Shown one piece after another: positions 1 to 8,610 of a stretch of DNA of 16,228 bases (position 1 is the stretch's first letter; every line of letters starts with the position of its first letter). The stretch spans positions 1 through 16,228 of the forward strand of contig JAPOLF010000018.1 in the NCBI GenBank assembly GCA_029977305.1, read 5' to 3'. This DNA is from a bacterium. Its GTDB lineage: Bacteria; Chloroflexota; Chloroflexia; Thermomicrobiales; UBA6265. The notes under the pieces are model-generated. The model saw only the letters and a list, made by a program, of their open reading frames with translations. It did no database searches and was not told the DNA's origin. Made by a program: the position numbers and the translations under genes.

Positions 1-540
1 CGTCCGCAGCGCATCCAATTGCGCCGTGAACTCCTCGGCACCCGGAATGTCGTGCCGAGTCCGCATCGCCCGCGCCAGCTGCACCATCCCGGACTCCGGA
101 TCGTAGATCCATCCCCAGCGCTGCTTCGTCGCCTCCGGCACCACCGCCGCCAGCGCATTCCAGTCGAGTCCCAGCCGCCCCTCAAGCTCCTCGCCGCCGT
201 CGAACGTCCGCGTCGGTTCCGGTTCGTTCTTCTGCGGCAGGTTCGACCACTCCCAACGCGTCCCCCCTGCCGCATCGACCAGCGACACCTTGAACAGGCG
301 CCCGAATCCCCCTTGCGCGTTCGCCATCTGCCCTTCCGCGATCGCTCCCTGCCAACGACCGGTCACCTTCGCTTCCTCGAGATCCACCTCGCCGCCGATC
401 GCATCCGCCAAAGGCGTCAGGCGTGCGGCGAGATCCTGTTTCGCCTTCCGATTGAAGTGCGCGGCCAGCCACGCGGTCCCCGCCAAGGCGATCCCCACCA
501 GCAGGCACATCGCCAGCCCGAATTGTGCGTAGGCATTCAC
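1..540 (-). CDS. Hypothetical membrane-anchored protein (3' end beyond window)
   Basis: An open frame of 180 codons runs on the minus strand from a GTG at 540 to the window edge without a stop, so the C-terminus is missing. The protein begins VNAYAQFGLAMCLL and has one hydrophobic helix at about residues 6-28, then a positively charged HFNRKAK stretch, which fits an N-in membrane anchor followed by a soluble domain. The soluble part is mixed alpha/beta with many Trp, Asp and Glu residues. I do not recognise the family. The start was chosen because GGGAG lies 10 nt upstream; an in-frame GTG at 603 is an alternative with a weaker ribosome site. It is transcribed divergently from the sensor kinase gene at 663. 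Confidence is high that the frame is coding (codon bias matches the neighbours) and nil for function. Confidence 0.7.
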   Translation of the reverse strand, partial: MNAYAQFGLAMCLLVGIALAGTAWLAAHFNRKAKQDLAARLTPLADAIGGEVDLEEAKVTGRWQGAIAEGQMANAQGGFGRLFKVSLVDAAGGTRWEWSNLPQKNEPEPTRTFDGGEELEGRLGLDWNALAAVVPEATKQRWGWIYDPESGMVQLARAMRTRHDIPGAEEFTAQLDALRT

Positions 541-592
541 GCGTGGCTCGCTCCCGGATGACGCTCCGTCGTCATGGTCCCTCGTTCCCGGG

Positions 593-598
593 TAGCAT
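593..598 (+). promoter_or_regulatory. Possible -10 element TAGCAT upstream of the sensor kinase
   Basis: TAGCAT lies in the divergent intergenic region, 64 nt before the ATG at 663. The only -35-like sequence at a normal distance is TCGTCA (569-574, 18-nt spacer), a weak match. It belongs to a set of similar TAnnnT hexamers found shortly upstream of several genes here. Confidence 0.3.
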
Positions 599-662
599 GC
601 CACGGGCAGCAGCCTGATTGCTGTGCCAGCGGACACATGCCGCGTCGCCGCAGGATTGCCCG

Positions 663-2147
663 ATGAGACCCCGCGTGCCAGCCATCGCCCTCACGCCCGA
701 GGCGCCTCCATGGCGCGATCGCCGCTACCTCCTCAGCACGCTGGTCATGGCACTCACCATCGTGGCCCTCATCCCGGTGCGTGGCACGTTCGGTATCTTG
801 AATCTGTTGCTGATCTTCCTGTTTGTCTCTGGCGGTGTTGCTCTCGCCTGGGGCGCGGGACCCGCCGCCTGGTCCGCGATCATCGGCTTTCTCGCCTTCG
901 ATTTCTTCTTCATCCCGAACTACCACTCCTTCACCGTCGCCCGCAGCGAGCATGTTGTGGTGCTTCTGGCGTACCTGTTGGTGGCGATCGTCATCGGTCA
1001 GTTGGTCGCACGGGTCCGCGCACGCACGGCCATCGCCGAGCGCGAACGCGAGCGGATGGCCCTCCTTTACGAGATGAGCACCGGGCTCACCGTCCCGACC
1101 ACGTTCGACGAGATCCTGCAGGAGATCGCCAACGCCCCGGTCACATCACTTGGTGCATCGTGGTCCCGCGCAACCACCGTGGCGGGCGCGGAGGCCATGG
1201 CTTCCGACGCCAACCCCCCGCCATCAGCCGACTCCACCGTTCCGCTCCGCGTCCCCATGCACGCCGGCGCCCGCGAGATCGGCCTTCTCGAAGTGCTCCC
1301 CGCGGCGGGCACCGATCAGTTCCCCGAGGGGACGGCAACCCTTCTCCGCACCTACGCCGGACAGGCGGCACTTGCCCTCGAGCGCGCCCGCCTCTCCGAG
1401 GAGGCGTCGCACGCCGCCGTGATCTCCAAGTCCGACGAACTGAAATCCGCCCTGCTGGCCGCCGTCTCGCATGATCTCCGCACGCCACTCGCATCCATCA
1501 AGGCCTCCTCGAGCGCGCTCCTCGACAACACCGTGCAATGGGATCCCGCCGCCAGTCATGACCTCCTCGAAGCCATCGATGAAGAGGCCGATCGCCTCAC
1601 CCGGATGGTGAGCAACCTCCTCGATCTGTCCCGCGTCGAGGGTGGTGCGATCCGTCCGTCCTGCGAGTGGAATGACCTCGGCGAACTCATCCAAGAGGTG
1701 GTCGCGCGGGTCGAACCTCGTGCCGCAGATTGCCGGTTCACCTCCACGATCGCGGCCGACCTCCCGCTCGCGTGGTTCGACTATGTCGAGATCGCCCAAG
1801 TCGTCGAGAACCTTCTCGACAACGCCATCCGCCACGCACCGCCACACAGCGCGATCTCCATCACCGCGGACGCGTCAGACGGGCTCATCCGTTGCGCCGT
1901 CGCCAATGCTGGTCCGCCCATCCCTCGAGATGCCCTGAATACCCTCTTCCTCCCGTTCCGCAGTGGCGACGTCGCATCCGCCGGGACGCTCGGCATCGGC
2001 CTTGCCATCTGTCGCGGCTTCGTCGAGGCACACGGCGGCTCCATCGAAGCCTTTTCGCCACCTGATGGCGGAGCCACCTTCCGATTCATCCTCCCGATTG
2101 CCCCACCAGTCGAGCAGCTGTCCATGCCGGGAGGACAATCCGCATGA
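663..2147 (+). CDS. KdpD-like sensor histidine kinase lacking the N-terminal KdpD/Usp domains
   Basis: The product is a 494-aa membrane sensor kinase. Residues about 25-110 form the four-helix DUF4118 sensor of KdpD, with the diagnostic FDFFFIPNYHSFTV. A GAF-like region follows (about 125-245), then a HisKA domain with SHDLRTPLASIK, whose phosphoacceptor is His270, and a HATPase_c domain with N-box ENLLDNAIRH (Asn387) and G2 region GTLGIGLAIC. Full KdpD (about 900 aa) also carries N-terminal KdpD and Usp domains, which are absent here. The G1 box, normally DxGxG, reads NAGPP (415-419), so the adenine-binding Asp and last Gly are replaced. The ATG at 663 is preferred over the in-frame start at 618 because AGGA lies 9 nt upstream and DUF4118 starts soon after. 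The stop overlaps the regulator start (ATGA), implying translational coupling. The probable role is sensing potassium or turgor, an inference from the family. Confidence 0.9.
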   Translation: MRPRVPAIALTPEAPPWRDRRYLLSTLVMALTIVALIPVRGTFGILNLLLIFLFVSGGVALAWGAGPAAWSAIIGFLAFDFFFIPNYHSFTVARSEHVVVLLAYLLVAIVIGQLVARVRARTAIAERERERMALLYEMSTGLTVPTTFDEILQEIANAPVTSLGASWSRATTVAGAEAMASDANPPPSADSTVPLRVPMHAGAREIGLLEVLPAAGTDQFPEGTATLLRTYAGQAALALERARLSEEASHAAVISKSDELKSALLAAVSHDLRTPLASIKASSSALLDNTVQWDPAASHDLLEAIDEEADRLTRMVSNLLDLSRVEGGAIRPSCEWNDLGELIQEVVARVEPRAADCRFTSTIAADLPLAWFDYVEIAQVVENLLDNAIRHAPPHSAISITADASDGLIRCAVANAGPPIPRDALNTLFLPFRSGDVASAGTLGIGLAICRGFVEAHGGSIEAFSPPDGGATFRFILPIAPPVEQLSMPGGQSA

Positions 2148-2851
2148 CCACTGCCCGCATTCTCGTTGTCGATGACGAACCGCAGATCCGACGCGCCCTC
2201 CGCACGGCGCTCATCGCCCATGACTTCGAGGTCGAAACGGCGGAGAATGGAACTCAAGCGTTGGTGCAGGCAGCGGCATGGTCACCCGACGCCATCGTGC
2301 TCGATCTCGTCCTCCCCGCCCCGGATGGATTCGACGTCCTCCGCGATCTCCGCAGCTGGTCCGACGTGCCGGTCATCGTCCTATCCGCCCGCGGACAAGA
2401 GGCCGACAAAGTTCGCGCACTCGATCTCGGCGCTGATGACTACCTCACCAAACCCTTCGGCATGGCGGAACTTCTCGCGCGTCTCCGGGCCGTGCTGCGC
2501 CGCCGCACCGTGGTGCTCTCATCCCGCATCACCTCCGGCTCAGTGGTGATCGATCTCACCGCCCATCTCGTGACCAAACATGGTCAACCGATCCACCTCA
2601 CCCCGACGGAGTTCGACCTCCTCCGGGTGCTTGCCACCAACGCCGGAAAGGTGCTCACCCACCGCCAGGTGCTCGAACGCGTCTGGGGCGGTTACGCCAG
2701 CGAGAACGTCCAGCAGCTCCGCGTGTATGTGAATTACTTGCGCCGCAAACTCGAGGACGACCCGGCCCGTCCCACCCTCATCGTCACCGAACCGGGCGTC
2801 GGTTACCGCTTTCACCCAGACGATGCCGCCGAGACTCTAATGACTTTCTAA
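2144..2851 (+). CDS. KdpE-like OmpR-family response regulator
   Basis: This 235-aa regulator overlaps the kinase gene by 4 bp (ATGA). The receiver domain occupies residues about 4-118, with acidic pocket Asp10-Asp11, phosphoacceptor Asp54 in IVLDLVLP, Ser81 and Lys103 in LTKPF. The C-terminal winged-helix domain covers about 131-228 and includes LTPTEFDLLRVLATNAGKV and the closing EPGVGYRF, typical of OmpR/PhoB DNA-binding domains. Its length matches KdpE (about 225-235 aa). It is the evident partner of the kinase just upstream. No kdpFABC follows; the next gene is a KimA-like permease, the likeliest target. Assignment to the KdpE branch rests on similarity and on the partner kinase. Confidence 0.92.
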   Translation: MTTARILVVDDEPQIRRALRTALIAHDFEVETAENGTQALVQAAAWSPDAIVLDLVLPAPDGFDVLRDLRSWSDVPVIVLSARGQEADKVRALDLGADDYLTKPFGMAELLARLRAVLRRRTVVLSSRITSGSVVIDLTAHLVTKHGQPIHLTPTEFDLLRVLATNAGKVLTHRQVLERVWGGYASENVQQLRVYVNYLRRKLEDDPARPTLIVTEPGVGYRFHPDDAAETLMTF

Positions 2852-2912
2852 CACGCGCCAACCAAAATCTAACGCCGCATCAATGACCACCTCGGTACCG
2901 TTGCCAATCGGC

Positions 2913-2957
2913 CCGACACGGTCTGGTTCTTGCGTCCCACGAATCCGACCGTGTCGG
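2913..2957 (+). repeat. Perfect 11-bp inverted repeat between regulator and permease
   Basis: CCGACACGGTC (2913-2923) and GACCGTGTCGG (2947-2957) are exact reverse complements separated by 23 nt, and end 25 nt before the permease start. This could be a two-half-site operator (for instance for the adjacent regulator) or an RNA hairpin in the permease leader. No T-run follows, so a simple terminator is unlikely. Confidence 0.7.
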
Positions 2958-2982
2958 AGACGCGTGAACCCGGGAGTCTTTG

Positions 2983-4914
<1,932 letters not shown>

Positions 4915-5009
4915 CCGCGACGACCACCGTATCTCGGCCGAATGAGCGTGGCCTTTGCGGTCCGACCAGAGGTTGTCACCACCCTTCCGGTCTGCACAGT
5001 GCTTCCCGG

Positions 5010-5015
5010 TACAAT
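5010..5015 (+). promoter_or_regulatory. Possible -10 element TACAAT upstream of the MFS gene
   Basis: TACAAT lies 33 nt before the ATG at 5049 in a GC-rich intergenic region. TTGTCA at 4973-4978 would be a good -35, but the spacer of 31 nt is too long, so only the -10 is proposed. The remaining gap 4915-5048 shows nothing else clear. Confidence 0.35.
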
Positions 5016-5048
5016 GGCCCGAGCAGGGTCACGAAGGGAACCACCGCA

Positions 5049-6290
5049 ATGCGCCGCCGGAAACTCACGTGGCACCTCGGTCTCGGGCCGGCGGTCGGTA
5101 ACGTCTTCTGGGCCATGATCGGCATCGAAGCCGCCTTCGGCGCCTACGTCGGCATCTGGCCCCTTTGGATCGAAGCACTCGGCGCCCCCATCACCCTCGT
5201 CGGCCTCATCCTGGGCGTCCAAGGCATCCTTCGCCTCGTGACCCTGGCTCCCTCCGCCGCCCTCGCCGAACGTTTCGACCCCGCCAAACTCATCGTCTGG
5301 TCACGTGTCGCCACGCTCATCGGGCTCGTCACCGCCGGCCTCGCCACACACTGGACCATGCTCGCCCCGATGATCATCGGCACCGCCATCGGCGAAATCG
5401 CCTTTCCCCTCACCCAGGCTCACCTCGCCGCAAACGCCCGCGAGAACCGCGTCCGCGCCTTCACCCTCGTCTTCAACGTCGGCCCCGCCGTCGCCTTCGG
5501 CGTCGCGCCGCTCATCGCCGGAGGCCTCATCGCCCTCTACGGCATGCGCTCCGCCTTCTTCTTCGCCGCCGCCTGCACCGCCTTCTCCATTTTCTTCTTT
5601 GCTCGCTTCAAGACCGCCGAACGCCCCGAGGAGGAGCAGGAATCCCGATCCCCGAGCACCTACCGCGAGGCTCTCGCCGAGCCCCACATCAAGTCGCTCC
5701 TCACGCTCCAGTCCCTCGCCATCTTCTCCATGGCACTCGGTATCTCGCTCCTGCCCACCTTCCTCAACGACGCCCGCGGCATCCCGCCCTCCATCGTCGC
5801 GATCATGGGCGGCATCGGCTCGGTCGGCGCCATCATCTACGGCCTCATCGTCGCCCGCAGTCGCAAGCTCCAGACCTTTCCCCTGGTCAGCATCGCCATT
5901 GCGGTCTGCTTCGTCATCGCCACCTTCGTCATCTGCCTCTTCGCCTACTCGCCGTGGATCATCGGCATCGCCTTCATCGGCCGCGGCGGCCTCTGGTCGG
6001 CATGGGGCCTCTTCGTCGCCGCCCTCGGAGAGATCACCCGCACCGACCGCATCCGCCCGCGCGTCTTCACCCTCAGCGAGATGATCGGCGGCACGTCGTG
6101 GTCCGCCGCCCCGGTGCTCTCCGGCCAGCTCTATGCCATCTCCCCGAACATGCCGCTCGTGGCCGGGATCATCGCCTGCGGCGCCCTCGTTCCCGTCTTG
6201 ATCGGGCTCCAGAAGCGGCTTGGAAACCGCCTCGGGCCGGGCGTCAGCCAACTCTCCCCGGTGGAAAGCTTCGAACCCGAAGTGACCTGA
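5049..6290 (+). CDS. Major facilitator superfamily transporter
   Basis: This 413-aa protein has the length and the roughly 12 evenly spaced hydrophobic helices of an MFS permease, with a basic N-terminus (MRRRKLTW) and a central cytoplasmic loop at about residues 190-212 that is rich in Glu, Arg and Ser. Helix 1 begins near residue 13 and includes FWAMIGIEAAFGAYVGIWPLW. Glycine-rich helices such as VAIMGGIGSVGAIIYG in the second half fit the family fold. A ribosome site AAGGGA lies about 10 nt before the ATG. It follows the permease gene by 134 nt with its own possible -10, so it is probably a separate transcription unit. The substrate cannot be told from sequence; drug or sugar export are both possible for this type of MFS. 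Confidence 0.85.
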   Translation: MRRRKLTWHLGLGPAVGNVFWAMIGIEAAFGAYVGIWPLWIEALGAPITLVGLILGVQGILRLVTLAPSAALAERFDPAKLIVWSRVATLIGLVTAGLATHWTMLAPMIIGTAIGEIAFPLTQAHLAANARENRVRAFTLVFNVGPAVAFGVAPLIAGGLIALYGMRSAFFFAAACTAFSIFFFARFKTAERPEEEQESRSPSTYREALAEPHIKSLLTLQSLAIFSMALGISLLPTFLNDARGIPPSIVAIMGGIGSVGAIIYGLIVARSRKLQTFPLVSIAIAVCFVIATFVICLFAYSPWIIGIAFIGRGGLWSAWGLFVAALGEITRTDRIRPRVFTLSEMIGGTSWSAAPVLSGQLYAISPNMPLVAGIIACGALVPVLIGLQKRLGNRLGPGVSQLSPVESFEPEVT

Positions 6291-6312
6291 TCCACGCCCC
6301 TTCCAGCGTGGG
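6291..6312 (+). terminator. Possible hairpin after the MFS gene
   Basis: TCCACGC (6291-6297) pairs with GCGTGGG (6306-6312), six Watson-Crick pairs and one wobble, with an 8-nt loop, directly after the MFS stop codon. No T-run follows, so it is a weak or non-canonical terminator at best. Confidence 0.35.
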
Positions 6313-6343
6313 ATGGGCCACACAAGCCCTCGGGAGCCCGTGA

Positions 6344-6364
6344 TAGGCTTCCAGTCGTTGGAAG
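6344..6364 (+). promoter_or_regulatory. Possible -10 element and 6-bp inverted repeat before gcvPB
   Basis: TAGGCT (6344-6349) is a possible -10, with no good -35. It overlaps a perfect inverted repeat CTTCCA-gtcgt-TGGAAG (6348-6364), placed where an operator at the transcription start could act. The leader is too short to hold a glycine riboswitch. Confidence 0.3.
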
Positions 6365-6392
6365 AGCCCGCAAGTTCCCGTGGAGGTGTCTC

Positions 6393-7859
6393 ATGGCGGT
6401 CGAGCCGCTGCTGTTCGAGTTGAGCAAGCCTGGTCGTCGCGGCGTCACGTTTCCTGCCGCCGACGTCCCCGAAACGCCCCTCCCCGCCGGCCTCGCCCGC
6501 GCCTCGCTCTCGTGGCCTGAGGTCAGCGAGATCGACGTCATCCGCCACTTCACCCGCCTGAGCCAGAAGAACCACGCCATCGACGTCGGCTTCTACCCCC
6601 TCGGCTCCTGCACCATGAAGTACAACCCCCGCGTCAACGAGGTCACCGCACGCATGCCGGGCTTCGCGGGCATCCACCCGCTGCAAGATGACCGCACCGT
6701 CCAAGGCGCCCTCGAGCTCATGTACGAGCTGCAGGAGATGCTCGCCGAGATCTCCGGTTTCGCCGCCGTCGGCATCCAACCCGCCGCCGGTGCCCATGGT
6801 GAACTCTCCGGGGTCATGGTCATCCGCCAGTACCACATCGCCAACGGCCAACATGAGCAGCGGCGCAAGTTCCTTGTGCCTGACAGCGCCCACGGCACCA
6901 ACCCTGCCACCGCCGTCATGGCTGGCTACGAGGTGGTGACCCTTCCCTCCGATGATCGAGGCAACTGCGATCTCGAGGCGGTCCGCGCGGCCGTCGGCCC
7001 CGATGTCGCCGGCATGATGATCACCAATCCCAACACGCTCGGCTTCTGGGATGAGCACATCACCGAGATTGTCGATCTCGTCCATGGCTGCGGCGGCCTC
7101 GTCTACAACGACGGCGCCAACTTCAACGCCATCCTCGGCATCGTCCGCCCCGGCGACGTCGGCCTCGATGTCATGCACTTCAATCTGCACAAGACCTTCT
7201 CCACCCCACACGGCGGCGGCGGCCCCGGCTCCGGCCCGATCGGCGTCCGCGCCGGCCTCGAGGAGTTCCTCCCCGGCCCACGTGTCCGATTCGCCGACGA
7301 TCACTACGAACTCTTCACCCCGGCCCACAGCCTCGGCCGTGTCCACGGCTTCCACGGCAACTTCGGGATGATGGTCCGCGCCTACACCTACATCCGGATG
7401 CACGGTGCCGCTGGGCTCCGCCGCGTCAGTGAGGACGCGGTCCTTTCGGCCAACTACCTTCGCACGCAGCTGCAGGACCGCTACCAGATCGCCGTCGATC
7501 GCACCTGCATGCACGAGTGCGTCTTCTCCGCTAATCGCCAGAAGGCCAACGGCGTGAAGGCCCTCGACATTGCCAAGCGCCTCCTCGATTTCGGGGTTCA
7601 CCCCCCGACCGTGTACTTCCCCCTCGTGGTCCCCGAGGCGCTCATGATGGAGCCCACCGAGACCGAGTCCAAGGAGAGCCTCGACTACTTCATCGCCACC
7701 ATGCGCCAGATCGCCGACGAAGCCGAGACAAACCCCGAGCTCGTCCAAGGTGCGCCGTACACCACGGAGTTCAAGCGTCTCGACGAGGCAGGTGCCAATC
7801 GCAAACTCAACATCGTTTGGAAGGCCCCGGCCGAGGAAATCGCCGCAGCCGCCGACTAG
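6393..7859 (+). CDS. gcvPB: Glycine dehydrogenase (decarboxylating) subunit 2, P-protein beta
   Basis: The 488-aa product matches the usual length of GcvPB, the PLP-binding half of the two-subunit P-protein of the glycine cleavage system. P-protein decarboxylates glycine and passes the aminomethyl group to the lipoyl arm of GcvH. Family blocks are clear: GFYPLGSCTMKYNPR, PDSAHGTNPATA, and the PLP site MHFNLHKTFSTPHGGGGPG with the Schiff-base lysine at Lys267; the glycine-rich stretch follows it directly. The start is firm: GGAGG ends 6 nt before the ATG. In many genomes gcvPB follows gcvT, gcvH and gcvPA; here none is adjacent, so the partner subunit must be encoded elsewhere. A hairpin terminator follows the stop. 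Confidence 0.96.
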   Translation: MAVEPLLFELSKPGRRGVTFPAADVPETPLPAGLARASLSWPEVSEIDVIRHFTRLSQKNHAIDVGFYPLGSCTMKYNPRVNEVTARMPGFAGIHPLQDDRTVQGALELMYELQEMLAEISGFAAVGIQPAAGAHGELSGVMVIRQYHIANGQHEQRRKFLVPDSAHGTNPATAVMAGYEVVTLPSDDRGNCDLEAVRAAVGPDVAGMMITNPNTLGFWDEHITEIVDLVHGCGGLVYNDGANFNAILGIVRPGDVGLDVMHFNLHKTFSTPHGGGGPGSGPIGVRAGLEEFLPGPRVRFADDHYELFTPAHSLGRVHGFHGNFGMMVRAYTYIRMHGAAGLRRVSEDAVLSANYLRTQLQDRYQIAVDRTCMHECVFSANRQKANGVKALDIAKRLLDFGVHPPTVYFPLVVPEALMMEPTETESKESLDYFIATMRQIADEAETNPELVQGAPYTTEFKRLDEAGANRKLNIVWKAPAEEIAAAAD

Positions 7860-7882
7860 CCTTCACGAGGAAGAAGACTTCG

Positions 7883-7912
7883 ACGCGCCGAACCGGTCAC
7901 GGTTCGGCGCGT
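7883..7912. terminator. Bidirectional hairpin terminator between convergent genes
   Basis: ACGCGCCGAACC (7883-7894) and GGTTCGGCGCGT (7901-7912) form a perfect 12-bp stem with a 6-nt loop, 23 nt after the gcvPB stop and 26 nt after the stop of the convergent ccdA-like gene. T-rich sequence follows in each direction (TTGGTGTGT on plus, AAGTCTTCTTCC on minus), so it can serve both transcripts. Confidence 0.8.
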
Positions 7913-7938
7913 TGGTGTGTGGAGCATCGATTGATCGT

Positions 7939-8610
7939 TCACCACCCGAGCGCGGGGAGCACCTCGCTGCGCAGCCCCCAGACTCCGATCACCACCAGCA
8001 GCACCCCAGCCGCCCGCGTGATCAGCTGATGATGCGTCACCAACCACCCGGTGAACTGCCGTTGCACCGGCGCCGCCACCAATCCGAGCACCACCAGCGG
8101 CCACCCGAATCCCAGCCCGAACGCGACGAACGTCAGGATCGTCTGCCCAAGTGATTCACCGGTCGCCGACCCCACGAGCAGGAAACTGATCAACACTGGT
8201 CCGGTGCACGGCAGTGTCACCGGCGCGATCAGCGCCCCGTACACGAATGCCGCCGCCATCGGGTGCTCGATCGTCGGCAATGATCCGGTCACCAGTCCCG
8301 CGAAGGGATTCCGCCCCGCCAGCATCGCGAGGCCCAAGCCGATCACCGCGATGTACACCGCTGGCAGCAGCCATGGCAGCACCGCTTCGAATCCCTTGCC
8401 CAGCGCATACAGCGCGAGACCGAGCACCACCATCGTGCTCAAGACCCCGGCCAGCACCACGAGACCCAACCACGCCCGCCCACGTGTCCGATCCGCCGCC
8501 GATCCCGTCCCCGCCAGAAACGCCAACAATCCCGGATAGAGCGGGAGGAGGCACACATTGGTCAGGATCGAGGCGTTCCCCAACAGGAACGCCTGCACGA
8601 GCGCGTTCAC
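7939..8610 (-). CDS. CcdA/DsbD-type thiol-disulfide transmembrane electron carrier
   Basis: This 223-aa protein has the six-helix architecture of the CcdA / DsbD beta family, which carries reducing equivalents from cytoplasmic thioredoxin across the membrane to extracytoplasmic redox proteins. The two conserved cysteines are present at the expected places: one in helix 1 (TNVCLLPLYPG) and one in helix 4 (VTLPCTGPVLISF). Length fits CcdA (about 220-240 aa). Its GTG start overlaps the stop of the upstream gene as GTGA, so the two are translationally coupled. That upstream gene encodes a thioredoxin-fold protein, apparently with selenocysteine in its active site; the CcdA-like protein is its likely electron donor. 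The symbol ccdA is plausible, but the family also serves cytochrome c maturation, thiol repair and metal handling, so I leave it blank. Confidence 0.9.
   Translation of the reverse strand: MNALVQAFLLGNASILTNVCLLPLYPGLLAFLAGTGSAADRTRGRAWLGLVVLAGVLSTMVVLGLALYALGKGFEAVLPWLLPAVYIAVIGLGLAMLAGRNPFAGLVTGSLPTIEHPMAAAFVYGALIAPVTLPCTGPVLISFLLVGSATGESLGQTILTFVAFGLGFGWPLVVLGLVAAPVQRQFTGWLVTHHQLITRAAGVLLVVIGVWGLRSEVLPALGW

Noticed and set aside
618..662. Earlier start of the sensor kinase at 618
   Set aside because: It has no clear ribosome site, and the extra 15 residues do not look like the family; the ATG at 663 has AGGA at good spacing.
2852..2982. c-di-AMP (ydaO-type) riboswitch before the KimA-like permease
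   Set aside because: Expected for some kimA genes, but the gap is only about 130 nt and I could not find the conserved ydaO-type sequence blocks; the inverted repeat explains the visible structure better.
4973..5015. TTGTCA (4973) with TACAAT (5010) as a full promoter pair
   Set aside because: The spacer is 31 nt, far longer than a sigma-70 promoter allows.
6291..6392. Glycine riboswitch upstream of gcvPB
   Set aside because: The gap of about 100 nt includes the previous gene's 3' region and a possible promoter; no glycine aptamer core is visible.
5301..7748. 815-codon open frame on the minus strand across the MFS and gcvPB genes
   Set aside because: It is antisense to two clear protein families; its Gly/Asp/Glu-rich product is the usual shadow of strongly C/G-ending codons on the other strand.
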